Below are positions 32,431-40,839 of a DNA stretch of 41,853 nucleotides, in pieces. Source of the DNA: Desulfarculales bacterium UBA702 (GTDB lineage Bacteria; Desulfobacterota; Syntrophobacteria; Syntrophobacterales; Syntrophobacteraceae); assembly GCA_002298165.1 (NCBI GenBank), contig DBMI01000080.1, positions 1 through 41,853 on the forward strand. Reading direction: 5' to 3'. The notes beneath the pieces are model-generated. The model did no database searches and was not told where the DNA came from. It saw only the letters and a program-made list of their open reading frames with translations. Position 1 is the first letter of the stretch. Each line of letters begins with the position of its first letter. Made by a program: the position numbers and the translations under genes.

Positions 32431-32469
32431 AAAAAAAAAAGCGGGACCTTTGGTTCCAAAAGTCTCGCT
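32431..32469 (-). terminator. riboswitch-controlled terminator before htpX
   Basis: On the minus strand AGCGAGACTTTTGG pairs with CCAAAGGTCCCGCT and is followed by ten T residues. The 5' arm is the conserved AGCGAGAC strand of the aptamer, so aptamer folding and terminator folding exclude each other. Confidence 0.85.
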
Positions 32470-32555
32470 ATATCGGCTTTAATGCCGACGGCAAGCCAGG
32501 CAGCATTACTGCCGTACTGGTGACTTGCCTTTAAATTTAGCTACTCCCCTTTGTT
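32461..32555 (-). promoter_or_regulatory. yybP-ykoY (Mn2+) riboswitch upstream of htpX
   Basis: On the minus strand the leader has GGGGAGTAGC (32540-32549), a GGCAAGTCACCAG...CTTGCC arm with an inner GGCAG/CTGCC hairpin, a second hairpin (ATCGGC/GCCGAT) and the closing AGCGAGACT (32461-32469). GGGGAGUAG with a distal GCGAGAC is the hallmark of this family. Because the last strand is shared with the terminator, ligand binding should allow read-through (gene ON). A second copy at 34352-34440 supports the call. Confidence 0.85.
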
Positions 32556-32600
32556 TGCTTTCAAAATTAAAGCTATGCCCAACCGCAAAAATGTCAACTC

Positions 32601-33482
32601 TCAGCCGCCGGGGTCTCCGCACCTGCCGTTCGGACCGGGGACCGAAATCTTGACACAGTCTTTCTCCCGCAAATATGACATGACTTCTTCAGGTATGTGT
32701 TCCATTTGCTGCAGTTCTTCAGTTTCCATCTCACCCTTTTTGATTCGCGATATCAAATCCCGATGGTGTTCGCTTCGAGATTTACGCTGGTGATAGTCAC
32801 GGTAAACGAAACTGGACCCAAGTATAATAATTACCCCCATCACAAACCAGAATACCGTTTGCTCTATTTTCACATGCAGGCCGTCGAGAAAAAGCTTGGT
32901 TCCGATGAAAAAGATGAGTTGGTATGCCAGGTCTTCAAGCCTTGGCAATCTCTCGAGCAAACGAACCAGAAATCCAGCCATGAAGCGAAGGAAAATAATC
33001 CCGAGCACTCCACCCAGCCAAATGATCAGCAGCTTGTCGGTCATGGCAACAGCGGCGGTGATGCTGTCGATTGCAAACGCAATATCAGTCAATTCCACAG
33101 CAACTACTGTTCTCCAGAATGTCATGCCGCCATGATGTTTTGGCTGGCTGGCTTGTCGCCTATGGAAGAAAAACATGTGCTTCATTGCAAGGAAAAGCAG
33201 ATAGGCGCCGCCGATGAGCTTGAAAACAACGAATCCCATTAGGTATGCCGCGAATATGATTGCCATAATGCGGAAGATAAATGCACCGGCAACTCCGTAA
33301 GCAAGCGCCTTCTTTTGTTGGTGCTTAGGCAAATCCCTCACCAGGATCGCCAAAACCAGAGAATTATCAATGGAGAGAATCGCCTCGAGACCTGCCAGAG
33401 TGAATATTGTAAAAACGTCGACAGCTCCCAAAGAATTAATTTCCCTGGCCAGTTCCGATGAAAGACCTTCAAGGCCTATCAT
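32601..33482 (-). CDS. terC: TerC-family integral membrane protein
   Basis: A 293-residue membrane protein with TerC family features: LAGLEAILSIDNSLVLAILV near the N-terminus and AVELTDIAFAIDSITAAVAM in the middle, both with the acidic residues inside membrane helices that define the family, and GTKLFLDGLHVKIEQ. The C-terminal 40 residues are soluble and charged. TerC proteins (Alx, YceF/YkoY) export Mn2+ and help metallate exported enzymes. It is preceded by a PGPGW-type gene and, further upstream, by a Mn2+ riboswitch, which fits this role. Confidence 0.9.
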   Translation of the reverse strand: MIGLEGLSSELAREINSLGAVDVFTIFTLAGLEAILSIDNSLVLAILVRDLPKHQQKKALAYGVAGAFIFRIMAIIFAAYLMGFVVFKLIGGAYLLFLAMKHMFFFHRRQASQPKHHGGMTFWRTVVAVELTDIAFAIDSITAAVAMTDKLLIIWLGGVLGIIFLRFMAGFLVRLLERLPRLEDLAYQLIFFIGTKLFLDGLHVKIEQTVFWFVMGVIIILGSSFVYRDYHQRKSRSEHHRDLISRIKKGEMETEELQQMEHIPEEVMSYLREKDCVKISVPGPNGRCGDPGG

Positions 33483-33543
33483 TTCACCCCTTTCCTATTA
33501 TAGTGACCGGTTAGGTTCACCCTCAGTCCTTCAGAGCTATCAG

Positions 33544-33783
33544 TCAGTCCCATAACGGTACCGCTCTCCTTAACCGATCAAAGAAATGACCGATTTTGGG
33601 GAAACGGGAAATAAATCTGGATTCGAGGTTTGCAAGAAACTTGAAATCCCTTGAGAGGGTAAAGATTGCCAGGCCAACAAACAGCCAACCTTGAAGAATT
33701 GGCAGGAAAAGCCCGGCAATTCCCACCAGCAAAAAAATTCCTCCCAGTATGAAACGGATTGCGCGTTTAAGGTGGATTATCAT
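33544..33783 (-). CDS. PGPGW-type small membrane protein
   Basis: A 79-residue protein with two adjacent hydrophobic helices (FILGGIFLLVGIAGLFLPIL and GWLFVGLAIFTL) joined by LPILQGW, the family's characteristic turn (usually PGPGW). A basic amphipathic tail follows. GGAAGG lies about 12 bases before the ATG. It precedes terC by about 60 bases on the same strand, so the two are probably cotranscribed under the riboswitch at 34352-34440. The molecular role of the family is unknown. Confidence 0.75.
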   Translation of the reverse strand: MIIHLKRAIRFILGGIFLLVGIAGLFLPILQGWLFVGLAIFTLSRDFKFLANLESRFISRFPKIGHFFDRLRRAVPLWD

Positions 33784-33801
33784 TTAACGCTGATACCTTC
33801 C

Positions 33802-33921
33802 TCAGATTGATTGAACATTCCCGTCTTCAACTAGATCGATGTATTCGGAGACCAGGCACGACTCGGGTCTATAGGCCATTTTCCGGACTACTTCGTCCTC
33901 CTGCATGATTTCGGGAATCAT
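33802..33921 (-). CDS. possible 39-residue acidic protein
   Basis: An ATG frame (MIPEIMQEDEVVRKMAYRPE and on to a TGA) with good protein-like composition and a gap of 18 bases to the PGPGW gene. No clear ribosome site precedes its ATG. It overlaps the frame at 33869-34024, so at most one of the two is likely to be expressed from that part. No family recognised. Confidence 0.3.
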   Translation of the reverse strand: MIPEIMQEDEVVRKMAYRPESCLVSEYIDLVEDGNVQSI

Positions 33922-34024
33922 AAGACCAATTGTCCGGGTTCGGGTCAACGGGGCCGTTCATCGGAATCACCAACATTGCCAAAGCAAACGTACCCCCTAA
34001 CAATGATTTAACGATCGAGAACAT
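33869..34024 (-). CDS. possible 51-residue signal-peptide-bearing protein
   Basis: ATG 34024 has AGGTAGG five bases upstream. The product begins MFSIVKSLLGGTFALAMLVI, a signal- or anchor-like segment, then a Pro/Asn/Asp-rich tail of about 30 residues. It lies between the 43-residue membrane protein and the PGPGW gene on the same strand. Family unknown; overlaps the frame at 33802-33921. Confidence 0.35.
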   Translation of the reverse strand: MFSIVKSLLGGTFALAMLVIPMNGPVDPNPDNWSYDSRNHAGGRSSPENGL

Positions 34025-34073
34025 GGAATCCTACCTGTCTAAAAGGATCAATTGTCGGTATTTGCGACTTCGT

Positions 34074-34205
34074 TTAAGATTCTCCGGTGTCGGAAGGATT
34101 TTCATCAGGCGCATATTTCCGTCCATACTTAATCCACAATAGCATGATAAAGATTGGCAAGGAGACGATTACCAGAGTTGCGATTTCACTCCATGTAGCT
34201 GACAT
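34074..34205 (-). CDS. 43-residue single-span membrane protein under a Mn2+ riboswitch
   Basis: The ATG at 34205 is seven bases after a strong GGAGGA site; an ATG six bases earlier is too close to it. The product is MSATWSEIATL, a hydrophobic helix (VIVSLPIFIMLLWI), then KYGRKYAPDENPSDTGES. It is the first gene after the riboswitch terminator at 34317-34360 and is likely part of the transcript leading to terC. A tiny membrane protein in a Mn2+-controlled leader recalls small accessory proteins of metal transporters, but no homologue is recognised. Confidence 0.7.
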   Translation of the reverse strand: MSATWSEIATLVIVSLPIFIMLLWIKYGRKYAPDENPSDTGES

Positions 34206-34316
34206 TCTCATTTCCTCCTGAAATCAGTTTTGTGGCCGTAAATCTGAGTCCTATCAACGACACTCTCCAAACATCGGCTTCAGCCGTTAGTCACCTTTGC
34301 ACCTATTTGAGCAAAC

Positions 34317-34360
34317 AAAAAAACGAGACGGCAGCGTGTTCTTACGCTATCAGTCTCGCT
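34317..34360 (-). terminator. riboswitch-controlled terminator before the terC cluster
   Basis: On the minus strand CGAGAC pairs with GTCTCG and AGCGT with ACGCT, followed by seven T residues. As in the htpX leader, the 5' arm is the conserved AGCGAGAC strand of the aptamer. Confidence 0.85.
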
Positions 34361-34440
34361 AATTGGCAAACCAACGGGCAAGGCCAGGTTATAGAAACCG
34401 AGTTGATGACGTTTGCCCTTAAAGCTACTCCCTGCAATGA
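34352..34440 (-). promoter_or_regulatory. yybP-ykoY (Mn2+) riboswitch upstream of the terC cluster
   Basis: On the minus strand: GGGAGTAGC (34424-34432), AAGGGCAAACGTCATCAAC, a GGCCTTGCCCGTTGG segment and AGCGAGACT (34352-34360). The invariant ends match those of the copy at 32461-32555. It lies between the nhaA stop and the small membrane-protein gene, so it regulates the downstream cluster ending in terC, a standard target of this family. Confidence 0.87.
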
Positions 34441-34483
34441 AGTTAATTTCGAAATCCACAATGTCAAAGTAAATCCGGGAGTC

Positions 34484-35824
34484 TCAGGAATTTGGACGTT
34501 TGGCGAGAAAGAGCCAAGCTGAACCTATAATACCGGCGATTAGAGAAGCCGCCAGAATTCCCAGCTTTGCCTCGTCAATTAACATAGGATCATCGAAGGC
34601 CAGCTGGTTTATGAAGAGAGACATTGTGAATCCAATGCCTGCAAGCCAGGCCACGCCCAGCAGGTGAGACCATCTGACGCTACCCGGAAGTCTGGCCATT
34701 CCGAATCTAACGGCGGCCCAGCTAAACAAGGAAATTCCCGTAAATTTGCCAAGTACCAGTCCTGTCATCACCCCCAAAGCAACAGGCCGGGTAAAGGTTT
34801 CGCTCAATTGAAGACTGCGAAAATCAATACCCGCATTACTGAACGCAAATACTGGGAGAATCAGGAAAGTTACCCAGGGGCTCAGGGTGTGTTCCATATG
34901 TTGCTGAGGGGACTGTACTGCTCTTGCGGACTCCTCAAGACTCTCAGCAACCGCGGCCATGGATGGGCATTCGAGTGTGTGCCTGCAGGCCTTCGGGTTC
35001 TGGTCTCCGGCAATCAGATTCTCCTGTAGTTGGGCAAGGCGGTGTTCGAATTGTTCCGGATTAAAAGCCGGGCGCGCTGGAATAGTGAACGCGAGAAGGA
35101 CTCCGGCTATGGTCGCATGTACCCCTGAATTAAGGAGCTCAAGCCACAGCAAGAAGCCCAAAACCGCATACGGAAACGAACGGCGTATTCCTCCCTGGTT
35201 CAAAATTATCAAAAGACCCAAAACGGCAACCGCACCGCCCAGCGCCAGTGTATTCAGCTCTTTCGCATAAAAGAGTGCGATCACAAGTACCGCTCCAAGG
35301 TCATCAGCGATTGCTAGGGCTGTGAGGAAAATTATGAGACTTTTCGGAATACGCCAGGCAAGTAGAACCAGAATTCCTATGGAAAAGGCTATGTCTGTTG
35401 CCATCGGAATACCCCAGCCAGCCGCTCCGGGGTCAGAGGGATTGAATGCTAGATAGATCAGAGCGGGGACAATCATTCCCCCCAATGCGGCAAAGATGGG
35501 GAGCGCTGCATCACGAATTGATGACAACTCACCGACTATGACTTCCCGTTTTAGCTCCAATCCCACAAGCAGAAAGAAAAGAGTCATTAGACCCTCGTTC
35601 ACCCACTGGTGGAAGGTGAGTTCAAGGTGAAGGGGGCCGATGTCGATACGTGTAGATTGTTCCCAAAAATCGTGGAGAGTGCCGCCAAAAGGAGAGTTCG
35701 CAAGAATCAAGGTAAATATGGTCGTTCCGATGAGAAGAATCCCTCCGGCGGTTGCTTTCCTCAAAAATCTCTCAAATGGGCTGAGGATCTTCCCGAAAAA
35801 AGGTTCTAGAATGCACTGTCTCAT
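34484..35824 (-). CDS. nhaA: NhaA-type Na+/H+ antiporter
   Basis: A membrane protein of about 446 residues (ATG 35824; an ATG at 35866 would add 14). NhaA hallmarks include GGILLIGTTIFTLILANSPF, the EGLMTLFFLLVGLELKRE segment, PMATDIAFSIGIL and ALAIADDLGAVLVIALFY, which together hold the paired Asp residues of the ion site, and a late WSHLLGVAWLAGIGFTMSLF. It exchanges Na+ (or Li+) for protons across the inner membrane for pH and salt control. It stands at the head of the minus-strand metal-ion cluster, with the riboswitch just after its stop. Confidence 0.93.
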   Translation of the reverse strand: MRQCILEPFFGKILSPFERFLRKATAGGILLIGTTIFTLILANSPFGGTLHDFWEQSTRIDIGPLHLELTFHQWVNEGLMTLFFLLVGLELKREVIVGELSSIRDAALPIFAALGGMIVPALIYLAFNPSDPGAAGWGIPMATDIAFSIGILVLLAWRIPKSLIIFLTALAIADDLGAVLVIALFYAKELNTLALGGAVAVLGLLIILNQGGIRRSFPYAVLGFLLWLELLNSGVHATIAGVLLAFTIPARPAFNPEQFEHRLAQLQENLIAGDQNPKACRHTLECPSMAAVAESLEESARAVQSPQQHMEHTLSPWVTFLILPVFAFSNAGIDFRSLQLSETFTRPVALGVMTGLVLGKFTGISLFSWAAVRFGMARLPGSVRWSHLLGVAWLAGIGFTMSLFINQLAFDDPMLIDEAKLGILAASLIAGIIGSAWLFLAKRPNS

Positions 35825-35866
35825 TTCATTCTGTTCCGAACCGCCTTTTATGAAAGCTTCATTCAA

Positions 35867-36463
35867 ACGAAATCAGCAGTCGCTTTCACTCGATTGAAGC
35901 CCGCCTTTGTCATATATATTCGGTCCCTCAAATTTAAGCACCATCCAGAATGGAAATAAAATTCCGGCACTCCATCCAGTTTCGGAATGCAATCAACCGA
36001 CCCCCAAGTGTGGAAACTCCCCCCTCCTGACCCGTCCCACATGATCCCGAGAAAGTGCAGCCAAAGTGAGTGGATATAATCTACACTTCTTGGCAAAGAT
36101 AAAAGCCAGAAGCCCGACTCGTTTCTCTGAATGAATGATCCGGACGTGGAAAGTTTTGGCGGATCTGGATCTCATTGACCAGGATAGCTGTATGAATTGT
36201 GCTCGCAGCCGTTCCCTCGCAGGTGCGATGATGGACGATTTTGAAGGTCCGAGTGCCGGCTCTCATTTATTGGCACCCGGGGGCGTGATAGTTTCAAATA
36301 AGGCGATACTTTTGTGACCCATTTACAAGACAGGGCCTACTCGGAATTGGCTTTCAAGATCTGTGATCAGATATAAGTTCTGCAAACATCCCAGAGGAAT
36401 CTCCATGACAGAGGGAATCTTAGGAGTATGATCGTGGCCCGTGGAAAAAAGGGACATCGTAGC
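35867..36463. other. gene-free stretch upstream of nhaA
   Basis: About 600 bases. Short open frames exist but have no ribosome site and no protein-like character. It should contain the nhaA promoter; no RNA motif recognised. Confidence 0.4.
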
Positions 36464-37330
36464 TCAATGGGCGCTTGTCACCTCCTCATGACCGACATAT
36501 TGGAAAGTAAGAGAATTGGCCCCGCACACGCCGATCACAATCACCGCAGCGGCGGCAATTATTCCTGTATTGATGGCAAATGTGCCCTGTGGTAATGGCT
36601 GTCCGCTCTGCTGAATTAATCCATAGGTTGAATTGAACATGAAATGCATGAAAACCGCCGACAAGATGCTCCGATGCGTGTTGTTGTAGACCCACGTGGT
36701 CAGCACTGAAAGGCATACAACTTGTAGGCACCAAAGCCAAAAAAGAAAGGTGCCAAATCCCAATCCCTGTTGAGGAGTTCCTTTGATGAAGAAAAGTGGG
36801 AGGTGCCATGCCGCCCAAATGATGCCGAGAACCAGGCTTGCAACCAGTGCACTCCATTTTTTCTGAAAGCGGTCGAGGGCGAAACCACGCCAGCCGAGTT
36901 CTTCACCAAAGGGACCGCCGATAAGATTTGCGCCTAAGTAGAGCAACAGGGCGGCAGGCTGCGTAAGAGTCTGCCAGGCTTCTCCGAGTGGCGGAAGCGC
37001 ACCTCCGAATAGGTTGTCTGTCAGCAGACCTAGAGCCAGCAAGAAAGGGAACAGACAGAAAATCACGGCAAACCAGCCCGAACCAATCAACTTGAAGCTG
37101 ACAACTCGCTTCCAGAAGTCTTCTCTATGAATATTATCAGAGGTCAGATGGGTCAGGAGCATCCCTGCCAAGCTTGGTGTGGAACAGGCAAAAACAAGCG
37201 CGGGAACCGGGCCGTCTACCGTCTTTCCAAGTAGTATATATGGTACCCAAATACCCCAGGAAAGACCGTATGTCATTCCAAAGAAAAGCCAGGGAAATTT
37301 TGGGCTCACGTAGGTCCGCCGTCCTCTCAT
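36464..37330 (-). CDS. CPBP-family intramembrane metalloprotease (Abi/CAAX type)
   Basis: A 288-residue membrane protein with about eight hydrophobic helices. The family motifs are present: EELGWRGF (the EExxxR glutamates and arginine) and, one helix later, WAAWHLPLFF with the FxxxH-type histidine, plus a late HFMFNSTYG with the conserved His and Asn. Members cleave or bind substrates within the membrane and act in peptide maturation, bacteriocin immunity or signalling. No prenyl or peptide partner gene is adjacent, so the substrate is unknown. Confidence 0.88.
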   Translation of the reverse strand: MRGRRTYVSPKFPWLFFGMTYGLSWGIWVPYILLGKTVDGPVPALVFACSTPSLAGMLLTHLTSDNIHREDFWKRVVSFKLIGSGWFAVIFCLFPFLLALGLLTDNLFGGALPPLGEAWQTLTQPAALLLYLGANLIGGPFGEELGWRGFALDRFQKKWSALVASLVLGIIWAAWHLPLFFIKGTPQQGLGFGTFLFWLWCLQVVCLSVLTTWVYNNTHRSILSAVFMHFMFNSTYGLIQQSGQPLPQGTFAINTGIIAAAAVIVIGVCGANSLTFQYVGHEEVTSAH

Positions 37331-37734
37331 CTAAATTAGCGCTTCCGGGTTACCTCACTAAATTGTTTGGATTATGCGCAAATGAGTCGATCAAGTCAAC
37401 GTCCGTTCAATCCGCCCGATTATCCACCTCTCCGAGGTATTTCTTGATTTCAACGAGATGAGCATCGCACGATGAAGATGCGCAGACCCGGCCGTGCTAA
37501 CCTTGCAGGAGCTTGGGATTCTGGGTTCGGGAGAGAAACTTTAAGTCCGGAAGGTAGGCACTTTATTTATCGTATCGACTGCTTTGCTCTGATTGCCGGG
37601 AAATAACTATTCCCGTTTGACATTAAACGATCATCGGTCATAATGTGGTGGCAATCTTTGGATTTTTTTAGGCAACGATGATCAAAAAGAAGCTGATTCC
37701 AAAGGTTATACATTCCGCCACAGGAGAAGAGAAC

Positions 37735-39408
37735 ATGCTTCGAGTGATACGAGTCAATATGGCCGATTTAAAAGCCACGGTGGAAGAGGCCCCTGCCGAG
37801 TTGACCCGACTGGGCGGTCGCGCCCTCGTCTCGCACGTGATTTATTCCGAGATACCTCCGACCAGCCATCCTCTTGGCAAAAAGAATAAGTTGATCGTTG
37901 CACCAGGCCTTTTGGCCGGAAGCACCGCACCCAATTCGGGCCGCCTGTCCATCGGTGCCAAAAGCCCCCTGACAGGCGGCACCAAGGAAGCCAACGTGGG
38001 CGGGACGGCGGCTCAGCAACTGGGACGTCTGGGGCTCAAAGCCCTCATTGTGGAGGGTAAACCCGCCAACTCCGGCATCTATGTGATCAAGGTGAAAAAA
38101 AACGGTGTGGATATCATTGCCGCTCCGGAATTGACCGGCTTGGGCACTTACGACACGACCGCCAGACTCCGCGGTGCCCATGGTGATGAAGTCAGTATTC
38201 TGTGCATCGGGCCGGCCGGGGAGATGCGCATGACTGCAGCCAGCATCGCTTCAACCGATCCTCAAGGTCGGCCTTCGCGACATGCCGCCCGGGGCGGTCT
38301 GGGAGCTGTCATGGGCGCCAAAGGCGTCAAAGCCATCGTCATCGATGCTGCCGGTGCCAAAGCTCCCGAGGCTCGGGACAAGCAGGCTTTTCAAGCGGTT
38401 TCCAAGGCCTTCATTCAAGAGATCATGGAGCAAAAGGCGACAACCCTTTTTTCACAGTTCGGGACGGTCGGAGGTCTCTCCTATCTCAGTAAAATCGGAG
38501 CGCTGCCCACTCGCAATTTCTCGGCGGGCTCGTTTGAAGGGAACTCCAAAATCGGTGGAAAAAGCGTGGCCGAACTGAATGCCGCTCGCGGGGGAAGTTT
38601 TGGGCACGTGTGCATGCCCGGCTGTGTAGTGCGTTGTTCAAACATTATGCACGATAAAAACGGCAAATTTCTCACCGCAGGGTTCGAATACGAATCCTCG
38701 GCCATGCTCGGCGCTAACCTTGGCCTGGACGACTTGGATACTGTCATGGGTCTGGAAAAGATGTGTGACGATCTGGGATTGGATACCATGGAACTTGGAG
38801 CCGCCATCGGCGTCGCCCAAGAGGCCGGCCTGTATGCCTTCGGTGACGGGGCCCGCGTTCTGGATCTGATGCTCGAAATCGCTCAGGGCACGGTTTTAGG
38901 TCGAGTCTTGGGCCAGGGTGCCGAAGTAACAGCCCGCGTGTTCGGCATCAGCCGGGTCCCAACTGTTAAGGGACAGGCGGTGCCCGCTCACGATCCCAGA
39001 AAAGAGATCGGTACCGGCATCGGCTATGCCACCAACCCTCAGGGCGCGGATCACACTGGCGTAATCATCTTTGAAGGGGAAGACACCGCTGAAATGGTGG
39101 CCAAATCGAGACAAAAACAGCTGACGACCGCCGCATATGACTCGGTGGGTTTGTGCCAGATGACCGATCCCAGCCTGGAGGTCATGGCCAAACTACTCAA
39201 CAGCTTCTGCGGCTGGAATTGGACCGCGGAGGATGTCGCGGAGATGGGCAGAGCCACTCTCACAAAAGAACTAACATTCAATCGGAATGCCGGCCTGGGG
39301 CTCGCCACCGATCGCTTACCCGAGTTTTTTGAGGAGGAAGCATTGTCCCCTCACGGGGGCACTTTTAAGGTGCCGGTCGACAAGTTCGAAGAGGTGCTGA
39401 AATTCTAG
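37735..39408 (+). CDS. aldehyde:ferredoxin oxidoreductase-family tungsten enzyme
   Basis: A 557-residue protein starting at ATG 37735, seven bases after AGGAGA. N-terminal AOR domain with LGGRALVSHVIYSEIPPTSH, FxxGPL-like APGLLAGSTAPNSGRLSIGAKSPLTGG and AARGGLGAVMGAKGVKAI, the cofactor-binding features. Cluster cysteines lie at 293, 297 and 301 in CMPGCVVRC, with a fourth in FCGWNW near the C-terminus. The Cx3Cx3C spacing differs from the Cx2Cx3C of Pyrococcus AOR and may mark a subfamily. Reaction: oxidation of an aldehyde or carboxylate reduction with ferredoxin, cytoplasmic. No pyranopterin or ferredoxin gene is adjacent. Confidence 0.92.
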   Translation: MLRVIRVNMADLKATVEEAPAELTRLGGRALVSHVIYSEIPPTSHPLGKKNKLIVAPGLLAGSTAPNSGRLSIGAKSPLTGGTKEANVGGTAAQQLGRLGLKALIVEGKPANSGIYVIKVKKNGVDIIAAPELTGLGTYDTTARLRGAHGDEVSILCIGPAGEMRMTAASIASTDPQGRPSRHAARGGLGAVMGAKGVKAIVIDAAGAKAPEARDKQAFQAVSKAFIQEIMEQKATTLFSQFGTVGGLSYLSKIGALPTRNFSAGSFEGNSKIGGKSVAELNAARGGSFGHVCMPGCVVRCSNIMHDKNGKFLTAGFEYESSAMLGANLGLDDLDTVMGLEKMCDDLGLDTMELGAAIGVAQEAGLYAFGDGARVLDLMLEIAQGTVLGRVLGQGAEVTARVFGISRVPTVKGQAVPAHDPRKEIGTGIGYATNPQGADHTGVIIFEGEDTAEMVAKSRQKQLTTAAYDSVGLCQMTDPSLEVMAKLLNSFCGWNWTAEDVAEMGRATLTKELTFNRNAGLGLATDRLPEFFEEEALSPHGGTFKVPVDKFEEVLKF

Positions 39409-39753
39409 GTTGGTTTCAAGCAGCTTTCAAAGAAATCTACTGCCAGCCTCAATCTACAGCTTTTCCATTACCCCGTGTTGCAAATCTGCCAGGGCCGTTG
39501 GCCTTCTTTATTATTAACCTGATAATTAGGTTAGGTTGCAGGTTTTTGCCTTTACCAGGGGGGGCCTGGCGGGTTGGCATTACGTCAAATTTTGGGGAGC
39601 TGCTTCTTGTCCGCTTTTGCGCGGACAGCCGCCGGAATGCACTGATCGGCTGCATAGACGGCTTGATTCGAAGCAGGAACAAATGTAAGAATTGCATTAT
39701 GGTTTCCAGGCCTTCTTAAACAGATTTTTAGTCTTTCCAGGCAGGAGAACTAC
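39409..39753. other. gene-free stretch with a small inverted repeat
   Basis: TAACCT and AGGTTA (39515-39533) flank GATAATT. Both strands have open frames of about 75-80 codons here, but neither has a ribosome site; the shared part (about 39560-39690) could be a fragment of a dispersed repeat. Confidence 0.4.
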
Positions 39754-40839
39754 ATGAAACTCAATAAAGTCGTTGCGTTTGCCCTTGGTGGTCTTTCCGG
39801 AAATAACGCACACGGCGCGGGGTTTTTGCAGGCAGCCATGGAGACAGGCATAGAACCGGTCATCATCTCATTTAGTTCAGGGCAGATTCCATGGGTATGG
39901 CGATACCTGCAGGAAAAGAATCAAAGAATGCATAGTCCCGACCTGAGAAAGCACCTTGAAGAAGATATCAAAAAAATGGTCCCGACCGGGAACTACGATT
40001 TGGATACGGCCCTGTTGCTTTTGCACGGTATATCCGGCGTCTTTCGGCCGGCTTTCCGGGAATTTGCCGAGGATTTTGCCAGAAATGGCGCGTACTTCTT
40101 AAAGTCTATTGTCGAACAAGGGCCACGAACTTTTTTTGCCAAGGAACTCCTGGAATCGGTTCCTGGCCGGCTGCTTGTACCTGAAATCCCGGAAATTTTC
40201 TTCGAAATTATCAGCAAGACCTTCAATGATGAACGCGAAATAGGCCTTGCGTTCAATAGCTTCGATCCAATTGAAGGAAATGAGATGGTTTATCTTAATG
40301 ACGCCGCAAGAAATCGCGAAGCCGCGTGCAGGTCAAGGTACCGCTTGCGCACGGATTATTGCGAGATAACGCCGGAGGGCGTAAAAGACGCCCTGAAGAT
40401 TTATCAGTATGGATTCGATTGTGAATGCGGGCATCTGGATGGCGCTTATTACAGACAAATAATGCTAAGCGAGTTGGCAGCGGCGACAGACATATTCGTT
40501 GCAAGGCCGATAAACCACCGATGGGTCGGTGGAAGCCTTCCGACGAATTTTGCGGGCATTGAGGATTTAAAGACAAAGGTTGGTTTCAACGGTTCGTATG
40601 CCGGGGAGCGCGATAAGATAAATCTCATAAACAAACTCGTTGCTGATGGATCTCTAGCCTGGCCTTACAAGAAAATCAACCTGGTCGAGATTGAAATTGA
40701 AATTAAGCGCGGGTATTTCGATTACATATACGAGAGCCTCGATGTCTTCGATCTTGCCTTCAAAAGAGCCGGTGTAGAGTTTCGAAATTTTATGGATAGG
40801 CAAAAAGATACCCATATCGGGATAGCTGCAAAGATATGA
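39754..40839 (+). CDS. patatin-like phospholipase with a diverged nucleophile motif
   Basis: A 361-residue cytoplasmic protein (AGGAGA precedes the ATG). The N-terminus fits the patatin fold: a strand, then GGLSGNNAHGAGFLQAAMETG in place of the GGGxxGxxxxGVLxAL oxyanion loop, then the nucleophile elbow ISFSSGQ with Ser41 (SxSxG instead of GxSxG), and the dyad aspartate in HLDGAYY (Asp229). Patatins hydrolyse acyl lipids with a Ser-Asp dyad. The loss of the first Gly may lower or change activity. The middle (about 60-180) is helical and not assigned. A kinase fragment follows in the same frame right after its stop codon. Confidence 0.65.
   Translation: MKLNKVVAFALGGLSGNNAHGAGFLQAAMETGIEPVIISFSSGQIPWVWRYLQEKNQRMHSPDLRKHLEEDIKKMVPTGNYDLDTALLLLHGISGVFRPAFREFAEDFARNGAYFLKSIVEQGPRTFFAKELLESVPGRLLVPEIPEIFFEIISKTFNDEREIGLAFNSFDPIEGNEMVYLNDAARNREAACRSRYRLRTDYCEITPEGVKDALKIYQYGFDCECGHLDGAYYRQIMLSELAAATDIFVARPINHRWVGGSLPTNFAGIEDLKTKVGFNGSYAGERDKINLINKLVADGSLAWPYKKINLVEIEIEIKRGYFDYIYESLDVFDLAFKRAGVEFRNFMDRQKDTHIGIAAKI

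Noticed and set aside
39498..39719. A 73-codon frame on plus and an 82-codon frame on minus in the same place
   Set aside because: No ribosome sites, overlapping on opposite strands and unusual composition; possibly a repeat fragment.
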